DNA of 54,727 nucleotides. Source: Bacillota bacterium. GTDB taxonomy: Bacteria; Armatimonadota; HRBIN16. Positions 1-7,996 of the stretch are shown piece after piece (the first letter of the stretch is position 1; each line of letters begins with the position of its first letter). Location: NCBI GenBank assembly GCA_023511455.1, contig JAIMBJ010000023.1, positions 1 through 54,727 on the forward strand, given 5' to 3'. Position numbers and translations under genes: made by a program. The notes below the pieces were generated by a model. It had not been told where the DNA came from. It ran no database searches and saw only the letters and a list, made by a program, of their open reading frames with translations.

Positions 1-97
1 TGTGTATCATGTGAATGCCCTCCTTTCGGGTAATTTGGTACCGTGTTCACCTGTTGAGAATACGTATTCATTTTCAGGGTTATTATCTCTCGATGGA

Positions 98-159
98 GTA
101 GGGGAGTCAAGAGCCTGCCCCTACAGGATTGCGGGCAGCCACAAGGGGTCGCCCCTACG
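98..159. repeat. Two tandem GTAGGGGC-type palindromic repeat units
   Basis: The first unit (98-124) begins GTAGGGG and ends CCCCTAC, so its 7-bp ends are inverted repeats. The second unit (131-159) has GGGC and GCCC arms and ends CCCCTACG. On the minus strand both units begin GTAGGGGC and continue into a CTTG core. This resembles interspersed GTAGGGGC palindromes that I recall from intergenic DNA of other bacteria. No protein-like reading is convincing in positions 1-287. Confidence 0.5.
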
Positions 160-287
160 TGGGTTTGAATGCGTTGGGAAGCGGGCACCCTTTCCGACAT
201 TTTCGCCCGTTCGCCCACCATCAGTGCTGAACATTTTGCGGAACTCGCCGCTTGCGTCCTTCTCGTTTCGCATCCCTGCAAAAAACC

Positions 288-317
288 TTTCCACAGCGTC
301 GCTCTGAAGAGTATAAT
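288..317 (+). promoter_or_regulatory. Probable sigma70-type promoter of mgsA
   Basis: A perfect TATAAT lies at 312-317, preceded by TTTCCA (288-293, four of six matches to TTGACA) with an 18-bp spacer. It sits about 45 bases before the mgsA start, so a short 5' leader is expected. The -10 is strong and the -35 is weak. Confidence 0.5.
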
Positions 318-362
318 CTGGGTGGAAATCACCCAACGGATGGAGCAACAGGAGATACGCTG

Positions 363-830
363 GTGAACCCAACCACCACAGAGCTGACGGTATCGATGCC
401 GCCAAAGAAACGCATTGCACTGGTGGCGCATGACCATCAGAAGGCAGACCTGCTGGAATGGGCGCGATTCAACCGTGAACTGCTGGCACAGCATATCCTG
501 TACGCCACCGGCACTACCGGACGCCTGCTGGAAGAAACGCTGGGACTGCCCGTTATCAAACTGAAAAGCGGTCCGCTGGGCGGTGACCAGCAGATTGGCG
601 CGAAGATTGCGGAGGGGGAGATCGATTTCCTCATCTTCTTCTGGGACCCGTTGGAGCCGCAACCGCACGACCCCGACGTGAAGGCGTTGTTGCGCATCGC
701 GGTAGTGTGGAACATCCCTATTGCCTGCAACCGCGCTTCCGCCGATTTCATCATCTCCTCGCCGCTGATGCAGGGCGAGTATCAGCGACTACTGCCCGAC
801 TACAGCGGTTATATCCAGCGGGCAGTGTAA
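363..830 (+). CDS. mgsA: Methylglyoxal synthase
   Basis: Converts dihydroxyacetone phosphate to methylglyoxal and phosphate, a cytosolic bypass of lower glycolysis. The 155-aa product (E. coli MgsA is 152 aa) aligns by eye throughout: VAHDH near residue 21 with the expected His23, [16 protein letters not shown] with the catalytic Asp75, and [20 protein letters not shown]. The GTG at 363 is chosen because GGAG (351-354) lies 8 bases upstream; a downstream ATG at 396 has no comparable site, and the longer open frame from 252 has no homology. The gene has its own promoter and is followed after 75 bases by serA. The family call is firm and the start is well supported. Confidence 0.95.
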   Translation: MNPTTTELTVSMPPKKRIALVAHDHQKADLLEWARFNRELLAQHILYATGTTGRLLEETLGLPVIKLKSGPLGGDQQIGAKIAEGEIDFLIFFWDPLEPQPHDPDVKALLRIAVVWNIPIACNRASADFIISSPLMQGEYQRLLPDYSGYIQRAV

Positions 831-905
831 AGCCACCAGCAGGAGAAACTTCCCTGCGTTACAAAATCTTCTCTGGAACGCTCTGCTTTTGGGGAGGCAC
901 GCATC

Positions 906-2498
906 ATGGCTCGTATTCTGGTCAGCGACCCCATCGCGGAAGCTGGCGTCGAGGTCTTGCGACAGGCGGGCGAGGTGGACGTCCGCACGGGACTGCCGAA
1001 GGAGGAACTCATCCGCTGTATCGGCGATTACGATGCGCTGGTGGTGCGCAGCGAGACGAAGGTAACCGCCGAGGTGATTGCCGCGGCGACGCGCCTGCGC
1101 ATCATCGGCAGGGCAGGTGTGGGAGTAGACAACATCGATGTGGCGGCTGCCACCCAACGCGGCATTATCGTGGTGAACTCGCCGGAGGGCAACACCATTG
1201 CTGCGGCGGAGCTGACGGTGGCAATGATGCTCGCGCTGGCGCGCAATATCCCGCAGGCAGACCGCAGCCTGCGAGCAGGCGAGTGGAAGCGCAGCAAGTT
1301 CGTCGGCACCGAGGTCTACCGCAAAACGCTGGGTATCATCGGACTGGGCAAGATTGGGCGTGAGGTGGCGCGACGGGCGAAGGGACTGGGCATGAACGTC
1401 ATCGCCTACGACCCCTTTACGCCGTCGGAAGTGGCGGAACGAATCGGTGCCACCCTGACCGACCTGGACACCCTTCTGGCACAGAGTGACTTCGTGTCCA
1501 TCCACGCTCCCCTGAACGAGCAGACGCGCAATCTCATCAACGCCGAGCGCATCGCGCGGATGAAGGATGGCGCGTTTCTCATCAACTGTGCGCGGGGCGG
1601 CATCGTGGACGAACAGGCACTGGCAGACGCCATCCGTTCAGGGAAGCTGGCAGGCGCAGCGGTGGACGTGTTCAGCAAGGAACCCCCTCCCTCTGATAAC
1701 CCGTTGCTGTCGCTGGAGCAGTGCGTGCTGACCCCCCACCTGGGAGCGTCTACAACGGAGGCGCAGGTGAACGTGGCTATCGACGTGGCGGAACAGATTG
1801 TGTCCGTGCTGAGAGGTGGTCCCGCTCGAAGCGCAGTGAACCTGCCACCCATTGACCCCGAGGTGCTGCAGCGCATCGCGCCTTACCTGATGCTGGCGGA
1901 GAAGATGGGCAAGCTGCACACACAGCTGGCGCGCGCGCCCATCGTGCAGGTGCAGGTCACCTACAGCCCCGACTTCGCCGAGCTGCCCACCGACATTCTC
2001 ACCCGCGCGGTGGTTACAGGCATCCTGCAGCCAGTGCTGAGCGAACCCGTCAACCCCGTCAACGCCCTGCTCATCGCGCAGAGCCGCGGCATCCACGTCA
2101 CCCAGAGCCTGCAGCAGCAGCCAGAGGCGCATGAGCTATACCCGTCGCTGATTACGGTAACGGCGCAGACATCGGGTGGTGACAAGCATGAGATAGCAGG
2201 CACGGTGTTCGGCAAAAGCGATGCCCGCATCGTGACAGTGGACGGCTACCGCGTGGATGTCATCCCGCAGGGCATCATGCTGTTCACCAGCCACACCGAC
2301 AAGCCGGGCGTCATTGGGCGTGTCGGTACCCTATTGGGCAGCCGAAAAGTGAACATCGCGGGGATGCACCTGGGACGCGAGAGGGTAGGGGGTAAGGCGC
2401 TGATGGTGCTGATGGTGGACGACCCCATTGACGCCTCCCTGCTGGCGGAAATCCGCGCCTTAGATGGAATGGAGACCGCGCAGGTCGTGGAGCTGTAA
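906..2498 (+). CDS. serA: D-3-phosphoglycerate dehydrogenase
   Basis: First step of serine synthesis: NAD-dependent oxidation of 3-phosphoglycerate. The 530-aa protein has the long three-domain form. The dinucleotide motif GLGKIG lies at residues 146-151, the catalytic Arg in INCARGGIVDE near 235, the catalytic His in LTPHLGAS near 280, then an allosteric-substrate-binding domain and a C-terminal ACT domain from about 455 (HTDKPGVIGRVGTLLGSRKV). ATG 906 follows GGGGAGG (891-897) at 8 bases. It is followed by a membrane protein starting 3 bases after the stop, so the two are probably cotranscribed. ACT domains usually imply feedback by serine. Confidence 0.96.
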   Translation: MARILVSDPIAEAGVEVLRQAGEVDVRTGLPKEELIRCIGDYDALVVRSETKVTAEVIAAATRLRIIGRAGVGVDNIDVAAATQRGIIVVNSPEGNTIAAAELTVAMMLALARNIPQADRSLRAGEWKRSKFVGTEVYRKTLGIIGLGKIGREVARRAKGLGMNVIAYDPFTPSEVAERIGATLTDLDTLLAQSDFVSIHAPLNEQTRNLINAERIARMKDGAFLINCARGGIVDEQALADAIRSGKLAGAAVDVFSKEPPPSDNPLLSLEQCVLTPHLGASTTEAQVNVAIDVAEQIVSVLRGGPARSAVNLPPIDPEVLQRIAPYLMLAEKMGKLHTQLARAPIVQVQVTYSPDFAELPTDILTRAVVTGILQPVLSEPVNPVNALLIAQSRGIHVTQSLQQQPEAHELYPSLITVTAQTSGGDKHEIAGTVFGKSDARIVTVDGYRVDVIPQGIMLFTSHTDKPGVIGRVGTLLGSRKVNIAGMHLGRERVGGKALMVLMVDDPIDASLLAEIRALDGMETAQVVEL

Positions 2499-2500
2499 AC

Positions 2501-3802
2501 GTGTCCCGAAATCGGCGTGCAAAAGCGAAGGCAGGCAGCGAGGATTTTCGCGGCACTCCATCCGCCCTGTTATGGGCAGTGGTGGCGGTGTTTCTCGTGC
2601 TGAGCCTGCTGTTTAACTTCCGCACGCCTGTCGGACGCAACGGCTATTTCCACACCCCCGATGAAGGCGCGCACATCGCCTACGTGCGCTATGTGGCGGA
2701 GCAGGGCAGACTACCGCGCTTTGAAGGCTACTCCGGGGTGGGCTACGAGGCGCATCAGCCACCGCTGTACTACACACTCGCGGCGCAAGTGTGGCGAATG
2801 GGGCGGATTTTGCCTGTCCCCCCAGCCCGCGTCGTGCGGATGCTGTCCATGCTGTTTGGTGTGCTGCTGGTGCTGGTGGTCTACCGCATCGGCAGGTTAC
2901 TGATGCCGGAAGTGCCTGCGGTGGCGCTCACTGCGGCGGGGATGACCGCCCTGCTGCCCATGAACGTGGCTATCTGCTCGGCGGTCAACAACGATTCGCT
3001 GACCAATCTGCTGTTCGCGCTGGCGCTGATGGAGTTTGCGCTGCTGTACACGCAGGCGAAGCCGTCGCGCTGGATTGCATGGCGCATGGGGGTCTGGGCT
3101 GGGTTGGCGGGGTTAACGAAGGTCACCGCGCTGCTGCTGCTACCGACGATGGTGGTCGGGTGGCTGCTGGTTCCCCGCACGCACCACACCCGCCGCTGGC
3201 TGGGGCTGCTGGTGAGCGTGGGGCTTGCGCTGGCGATGATGTTCCCCTGGTTCGTGCGCAACATGCAGCTGTATGATGACCCCCTGCTGCTGAAAGCCTT
3301 CGAGCGCACCTTCGCTGTGACCGCCCGCGCCGAGCAGTTCCTGCAGGGGGGCGCGAGTATGACGGAATACCTGCAGGTGGTGGCGGACTGGACGTATCGA
3401 TCGTTCTGGTTTGCCTACGGCACGCCGCAAACCGCCGCCAAAGGGTTGCCCAACTTCCTGCCAGACAGGGTGTACCTGGTGCTGGGCATCTGGCACCTGC
3501 TGACCCTGCTGGGGTTTGCGCTGGCATTGTGGCGCGAGCGGGAGACGTTTGCCGAAGGGGCGTTTCGCTGGTGGGCGGTGGCAGGCGTGCTGTTGCTGCT
3601 GGTGCTGGGGGCGTTCGTGCGCTTCATCCTGACCTACTTCCAGACGCAGGGGCGGTATCTCTATCCCGCGCTGGTGCCCATTGCGCTGGCGTTCGTCATC
3701 GGGTGGCGCAGTCTGTTTCCCGCCCATATGCGCCATACGGTGGACGGTCTGCTGTTACTGCTGTTGTTCGCCATCAGTGTGCTGGCGGTATCAGTGATTT
3801 GA
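2501..3802 (+). CDS. Multi-pass membrane protein, GT39/PMT-like glycosyltransferase
   Basis: A 433-aa integral membrane protein with about ten hydrophobic segments. After the first one (residues 25-37) comes a periplasmic loop reading HTPDEGAHIAYVRY and then YEAHQPPLYY. Acidic DE plus QPPLYY is the usual signature of GT39/RgtA-D-like transferases that use polyprenyl-linked sugars. The GTG start at 2501 lies two bases after the serA stop, with GGAG at 2489-2492 giving 8-base spacing, so it is probably translated from the serA mRNA. Acceptor and sugar are unknown. A related DUF2142-type protein is the main alternative. Confidence 0.7.
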   Translation: MSRNRRAKAKAGSEDFRGTPSALLWAVVAVFLVLSLLFNFRTPVGRNGYFHTPDEGAHIAYVRYVAEQGRLPRFEGYSGVGYEAHQPPLYYTLAAQVWRMGRILPVPPARVVRMLSMLFGVLLVLVVYRIGRLLMPEVPAVALTAAGMTALLPMNVAICSAVNNDSLTNLLFALALMEFALLYTQAKPSRWIAWRMGVWAGLAGLTKVTALLLLPTMVVGWLLVPRTHHTRRWLGLLVSVGLALAMMFPWFVRNMQLYDDPLLLKAFERTFAVTARAEQFLQGGASMTEYLQVVADWTYRSFWFAYGTPQTAAKGLPNFLPDRVYLVLGIWHLLTLLGFALALWRERETFAEGAFRWWAVAGVLLLLVLGAFVRFILTYFQTQGRYLYPALVPIALAFVIGWRSLFPAHMRHTVDGLLLLLLFAISVLAVSVI

Positions 3803-3837
3803 TGGGCTGAGTGCCATGGTGTTACAATAGTAGTGAG

Positions 3838-3990
3838 GTGTGGATGGACATGGTTCGCAGTCGCACGCTGACCAGCCACACCTACAACGAGGACACAGCG
3901 CATCAGATAGCCAGACTGGTGACCGAGCAGTACTTTCCTCTATTTGTCCAGCTCCACGAGACATTGCAGGCTTTGAAGGAAAGCTCGTGA
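3838..3990 (+). pseudogene. C-terminal fragment of HI0074-type HEPN/nucleotidyltransferase-partner protein
   Basis: The frame reads VWMDMVRSRTLTSHTYNEDT and continues to KESS before TGA (3988-3990). This matches only the last third of the HI0074 family; the complete copy at 43616-44023 has LDDRNLTSHTYDEALAEAIY in the same place. The helices that should precede it are missing because the frame closes at a TGA at 3808-3810. The R-x4-H motif (RTLTSH), the supposed HEPN catalytic motif, is retained. Its stop overlaps the ATG of the nucleotidyltransferase as TGATG. A 46-aa peptide starting at ATG 3850 could still be made; calling it a decayed partner is an inference. Confidence 0.6.
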
Positions 3991-4316
3991 TGGGTGAGCG
4001 TTTCGGTTTGAAAGAGGCTACCATACACAAAATCTGCGAGGTGTTTGCCAGGTACCCGCAGGTGCATCGGGCGATATTGTACGGTTCCCGCGCCAAAGGG
4101 AACTATAGAGAAGGGTCGGATATTGACCTGGTGCTGATTGGCAACGATGACCTGAACGACAGGTTGCTCGCCCGCATCGATATGGAAATAGATGACCTGC
4201 TGTTGCCCTATATGGTGGACCTTTCTATCCTCAGCCATATTACCGACCCCGATGTGATTGACCATATCCGGCGCGTTGGGGTGGTGTTTTATAGTCGGGA
4301 CGACGACCGCCAATAA
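3990..4316 (+). CDS. MNT-type minimal nucleotidyltransferase (HI0073 family)
   Basis: A 108-aa protein with the minimal nucleotidyltransferase core: GSRAKGNYREGSDIDLVL (about residues 31-48) supplies the GS and DxD metal-binding motifs, and a later VDLS supplies the third acidic residue. In HEPN/MNT modules such proteins nucleotidylate and silence the HEPN partner. ATG 3990 overlaps the stop of the HEPN fragment, with AAGGA at 3977-3981. A second, complete module lies at 43304-44023. This copy appears to have lost its full-length partner, so its present role is unclear. Confidence 0.8.
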   Translation: MGERFGLKEATIHKICEVFARYPQVHRAILYGSRAKGNYREGSDIDLVLIGNDDLNDRLLARIDMEIDDLLLPYMVDLSILSHITDPDVIDHIRRVGVVFYSRDDDRQ

Positions 4317-4370
4317 TCCTCCTGTTGCCGGAGAACCCTTTTCCAGACCTGGATTCCGAGCATGAGCCGG

Positions 4371-4400
4371 TTGACAAGGAGAAACCGCTTTGGCTAAAGA
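4371..4400 (+). promoter_or_regulatory. Possible promoter of the 4446 hydrolase
   Basis: A perfect TTGACA at 4371-4376 is followed after 16-18 bases by weak -10 candidates (GCTAAA 4393-4398 or TAAAGA 4395-4400). It is correctly placed upstream of the gene but rests mainly on the -35. Confidence 0.3.
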
Positions 4401-4445
4401 ATCGCTTCGGTGTGGTATGTGACAGTGAAAAGGGAGGACCGAGGC

Positions 4446-6422
4446 GTGCATGTACTTCGCTTTCGACAGGTTCATTTAGACTTCCATACTTCCGAACACA
4501 TTCCGGGCGTCGGCTCGGAGTTTAACGCGGACGAGTTTGTCGACACGCTGAAGCGGGCGCACGTTAATTCGGTCACGCTGTTCAGCCGCTGCCATCACGG
4601 CTGGATTTATCACGAGACGCGCTTCCTGAACAAGCATCCCCATCTGACCTGCGACCTGCTTGCCCTTCAGATAGAGGCTTGCCATCGGCACGACATCCGC
4701 TGTCCCATCTACATCACCGTCGGCTGGGACGAATACATGGCACGGCAGCACCCAGAATGGCTCGAAGTGGACGCCAATGGCAAGCGTTCAGGACCGCCAC
4801 CCCTGCAGCCCGGCTGGCACAAGCTGTGCTTCGCGTCGCCCTATATCGATTACGTCATCGAGCAGACCGATGAGGTGCTTCAACGCTTTGGGGACGAGGT
4901 GGACGGCATCTTCTTCGACATCATCTTTCAGGTGGACGTGTTCAGCGTGTGGGCGCTGCAGGAGTTCGAGCGACAGGGGTGGGATCCCGCAGACCCGAAG
5001 GCGCAACAGGCAATGCGCGACCTGCTGGTGAACCGCACCAAAGAGCGACTGGCGTCGGCGGTGCGCGTCCGCAACAAGCGGTGTACCATCTTCTTCAACG
5101 CAGGGCATATCAACCCCGCTATCCGCCCCAGCCTCCATACCTACACCCATCTGGAGCTGGAGTCGCTGCCATCTGGCGGCTGGGGCTACGCGCACTTCCC
5201 CATCACCATGCGCTACGCCCGCACGCTGGGGCTGGACTGCTTAGGCATGACCGGCAAGTTTGCGGTAAGCTGGGGGCACTTCAACAGCTACAAGCCCCGC
5301 GCCGCGCTGGAGTACGAATGCTTCCAGATGCTGGCGCTGGGGGCGAAATGTAGCATCGGCGACCAGCTGCACCCATCGGGCAAGTTAGACCCCGCTACCT
5401 ACGACCTGATTGGACCGGTGTATGCGCAGGTGGAGCAGCGGGAGGAGTGGTGCGTGGACGCCCAGCCCGTCGTGGAAGTCGGTGTGTTCAATGTGGAGGC
5501 GTTGCAGCCCCAACATGTGCGCATCCCACCCGCGAATCTCGGCGCATACCGAATCCTGCAGGAGGGCAGGCACCAGTTTGACTTCATCGACGGCGACAGC
5601 GACTGGAGCCGCTACCGCGTGGTGATTCTGCCCGACGAGGTGGTGGTGGACGACGCGCTGGCGCAAAAGGTGCAGGCGTATGTGCAGACGGGGGGTGCCC
5701 TGCTGTATACGGGGCGGTCGGGCTTGAGGGAAGATGGTTCTGGCTTCGCCCTGCCTGACATGCCCGCCATCCACGAGGGCGAGCTGCCCTTCTCGCCCGA
5801 TTTCGTGCGTCCACTGGGCGCGCTGGCGCAGGATATCCCCGATACGCTATACGTGATGTATCTGCGCGGGCAGAGGGTGTCGCCTGCAGAGGGGGCGGAG
5901 GTGCTGGCGGAGGTGTGGGAGCCGTATTTCAACCGCACCTATCAGCACTTCTGCAGCCACGCACACACGCCACCCGCGCGTCGCACCGACCTGCCCGCCG
6001 CGCTCAGGAAGGGCGGCATCGTGTATGTGGCGCATCCCGTGTTCAGCACCTTCGCGCAGTACGGGATGACCTTCTATAAACAGATGGTTTTGAACGCCCT
6101 GCGCTTGCTGCTGCCCGACCCGCTGGTGATGACCGACGCGCCCAGCACCCTGCAGGTCACGTGGAACCGTCAGCCAGCGCATCGGCGTTCGGTGGTGCAT
6201 TTGCTGCATTACATCCCAGAGCGGCGCACGCTGGCGGCAGACTATCTGGAGGACGTCCTTCCGCTGTACAACGTGTCTTTGCGCCTGCGCAGTGCTTCGC
6301 CCAAGCGGGTGTATCTGGCGCCGCAGCGCGAGCAGATACCCTTCCAGATGGATGGGGACTATTTGTGCCTGACCGTGCCCGAAGTACGTGGACATCAGAT
6401 GGTGGTGCTGGAAGAGGGGTAG
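4446..6422 (+). CDS. GHL6-like putative glycoside hydrolase with beta-galactosidase-trimerisation-like domain
   Basis: A 658-aa protein with an N-terminal TIM barrel of the hypothetical glycosyl hydrolase 6 type: HLDFHTSE near the start, GWDEYMARQHPEWLEVDANG, and EVDGIFFDIIF with acidic residues at a strand end. A middle alpha/beta domain (about 360-490) reads YRVVILPDEVVVDD and GGALLYTGRSG, as in beta-galactosidase trimerisation domains, followed by a C-terminal beta domain. No signal peptide is seen, so it is probably cytosolic. GTG 4446 is chosen because GGGAGGA (4432-4438) lies 7 bases upstream. Substrate unknown; a fucosidase-like or beta-galactosidase-like role is possible. Confidence 0.7.
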   Translation: MHVLRFRQVHLDFHTSEHIPGVGSEFNADEFVDTLKRAHVNSVTLFSRCHHGWIYHETRFLNKHPHLTCDLLALQIEACHRHDIRCPIYITVGWDEYMARQHPEWLEVDANGKRSGPPPLQPGWHKLCFASPYIDYVIEQTDEVLQRFGDEVDGIFFDIIFQVDVFSVWALQEFERQGWDPADPKAQQAMRDLLVNRTKERLASAVRVRNKRCTIFFNAGHINPAIRPSLHTYTHLELESLPSGGWGYAHFPITMRYARTLGLDCLGMTGKFAVSWGHFNSYKPRAALEYECFQMLALGAKCSIGDQLHPSGKLDPATYDLIGPVYAQVEQREEWCVDAQPVVEVGVFNVEALQPQHVRIPPANLGAYRILQEGRHQFDFIDGDSDWSRYRVVILPDEVVVDDALAQKVQAYVQTGGALLYTGRSGLREDGSGFALPDMPAIHEGELPFSPDFVRPLGALAQDIPDTLYVMYLRGQRVSPAEGAEVLAEVWEPYFNRTYQHFCSHAHTPPARRTDLPAALRKGGIVYVAHPVFSTFAQYGMTFYKQMVLNALRLLLPDPLVMTDAPSTLQVTWNRQPAHRRSVVHLLHYIPERRTLAADYLEDVLPLYNVSLRLRSASPKRVYLAPQREQIPFQMDGDYLCLTVPEVRGHQMVVLEEG

Positions 6423-6488
6423 GAAGGAGACAGCGGGCGACGTACAGGCGGGGCGCACCAACGTTGCGGAAGACACCAGCTCTGTAGC

Positions 6489-6506
6489 CGCAGGCTTCAG
6501 CCTGCG
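6489..6506. repeat. Perfect palindrome CGCAGGCT-TC-AGCCTGCG
   Basis: Two 8-bp arms (6489-6496 and 6499-6506) separated by TC, within the phrase GTAGCCGCAGGCTTCAGCC. It lies between convergent genes ending at 6422 and 6543. There is no T-run on either side, so a repeat element is likelier than an intrinsic terminator. Confidence 0.5.
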
Positions 6507-6542
6507 CAGGGCACACAAAACATGGTGCGGCCGCCCCACGGA

Positions 6543-7640
6543 CTACTGCGCCTGCACCGTCAAGCCCAACGCCTGCTTGACCTCCTGCAACGGGGCAATC
6601 AGCTCGCCGCGGTAGGGGAAAACCGGACGGGATAACTTCACTACTTTGCCGTCCCACGTCTTCATCTCCCAGCCAAACGCCTCTAACTCCACCCAGCGCT
6701 GACCCCAGGTTACCCGAGCAGTCCATCGCGTGCATATCGTGCCCTTCGAGACAACTGGCAGCGGGCTTTTGGAGACGAGAATCTGCACCTGACGCGACCA
6801 GGGGCGCACCTCCCTGTCTTCTTTTACCTGACAGCTGGCGTCGCGTAACAGTGTCAACGCAGCTACTTTCACCCCGTTCAGGTCGACAGTGCCATCAAGG
6901 CGGAACAGCGGCGTTCCCCTGCCAATGAGTTCAGGATGGTGCTGCAGGCGGTAAAGTATCCCCCATGCAGCCGCCTCGGCAAACTTGAGGTCTGTGTGAC
7001 CCGTCATCTGTACTCGCACCAGTGCGCGCCCCACTTGAAAAGCGATGATCGGTGCAGGGGAATAGGCCGGGCAGACCACAAAGGCGGTTCCCAGCTGGTT
7101 GCCCGAAGGCAAGCCGCAGTTGAGTGTGGGGAGGCTGTCTGATTCGGAGAGAGAAACTATCCGGTTCTGATAGCTCCGCAACTGGCTGCGATAAATGGCA
7201 TCCAATGACACGCGCGCGGAATCGGCGGAAGGAAATAGTTCTATGGCGATATCCAGTTGCCTCACAGGAGTGAACTTCTCCAACTCGCCGATTTGGAGGT
7301 GGCGTGTCTCAGCCGCACTGTATGTTCTGCGAAAGCCGCTTACCTTGCCCACAGAGACCCACGTATGCAATCCGTTCAAATCGCTGGGAAACGAAGAGAA
7401 GCCCGGGATTTCCTCTTCTGCATAGAGCAGATTCAACCCCAGCAGTGCGGTCTTGTCTGCGTCCGGGACGTCCGCGTGTTTAAGCCAATGGCTATGGTTC
7501 CAGATGGCTTCGTGGTAGTGTCGTCCGCTCTGGTTTGTCCGTAGCTCCCAGGCGTGGGAAGGCGGCAGTGGTTGTGCCTTCGTACATTCAGCCAGCAGTA
7601 TTACCAGAAGGCTCAAAACCAATCGGGTTCTCTCGGACAT
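6543..7640 (-). CDS. Exported protein of unknown function with stalk-like C-terminus
   Basis: A 365-aa protein beginning with a short positive stretch and a hydrophobic segment (LVLSLLVILLAECTKAQ), a plausible signal peptide. The body (40-230) is not recognised. The last 120 residues contain FRLDGTVDLNGVKVAALTLL and then YRGELIAPLQEVKQALGL, resembling the copper-amine-oxidase-like N-terminal (stalk) domains that many bacteria append to exported proteins. AAGGAGGG seven bases before ATG 7640 supports the start. It is the last gene of a four-gene minus-strand cluster of mostly exported proteins, 13 bases after the 94-aa gene. Function unknown. Confidence 0.6.
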   Translation of the reverse strand: MSERTRLVLSLLVILLAECTKAQPLPPSHAWELRTNQSGRHYHEAIWNHSHWLKHADVPDADKTALLGLNLLYAEEEIPGFSSFPSDLNGLHTWVSVGKVSGFRRTYSAAETRHLQIGELEKFTPVRQLDIAIELFPSADSARVSLDAIYRSQLRSYQNRIVSLSESDSLPTLNCGLPSGNQLGTAFVVCPAYSPAPIIAFQVGRALVRVQMTGHTDLKFAEAAAWGILYRLQHHPELIGRGTPLFRLDGTVDLNGVKVAALTLLRDASCQVKEDREVRPWSRQVQILVSKSPLPVVSKGTICTRWTARVTWGQRWVELEAFGWEMKTWDGKVVKLSRPVFPYRGELIAPLQEVKQALGLTVQAQ

Positions 7641-7653
7641 GGTTTCACCCTCC

Positions 7654-7938
7654 TTAGTTCGCCTCGGGCAAATCCTCAGCAGTTATAGCGGGTAGGAACC
7701 CGTTGTCAGGCGAAGGGTTCCATGGGTTTCCAGGGTCTAAGGGGCCAACCTCTTGCTGAGGAGCGTGATTCTCCCACCTCACGAATCGGCGCACCAATAC
7801 GGGCTTATAATGACTATCCCGCGTCCAGCCGGTGCTGTGGACAATTGACCCATCTGTTCTGACAAAGCCGTAAGGGGCATCCCACACTTTATCCTCAATG
7901 GATAGCAAACCCGACGAAACGCCTCCAGCGCTATCCAT
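7654..7938 (-). CDS. Small unknown protein, possibly lacking its real N-terminus
   Basis: A 94-aa reading frame with no recognised domain; it is rich in Trp, Asp and Pro near the end (VGPLDPGNPWNPSPDNGFLP). The only ATG (7938) has GGGGAG just two bases away, too close to be convincing. In the same frame the open region continues upstream to about 8025 and includes CGTLLACHSSAW, which looks like a lipoprotein signal end with an LLAC lipobox, but there is no ATG, GTG or TTG there. Either the start codon is unusual, the upstream part is disrupted, or the resemblance is accidental. Confidence 0.4.
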   Translation of the reverse strand: MDSAGGVSSGLLSIEDKVWDAPYGFVRTDGSIVHSTGWTRDSHYKPVLVRRFVRWENHAPQQEVGPLDPGNPWNPSPDNGFLPAITAEDLPEAN

Positions 7939-7996
7939 CGCTCCCCACGCCGAAGAGTGACATGCCAGAAGTGTGCCGCACAGAGCCTGTCTGTCG

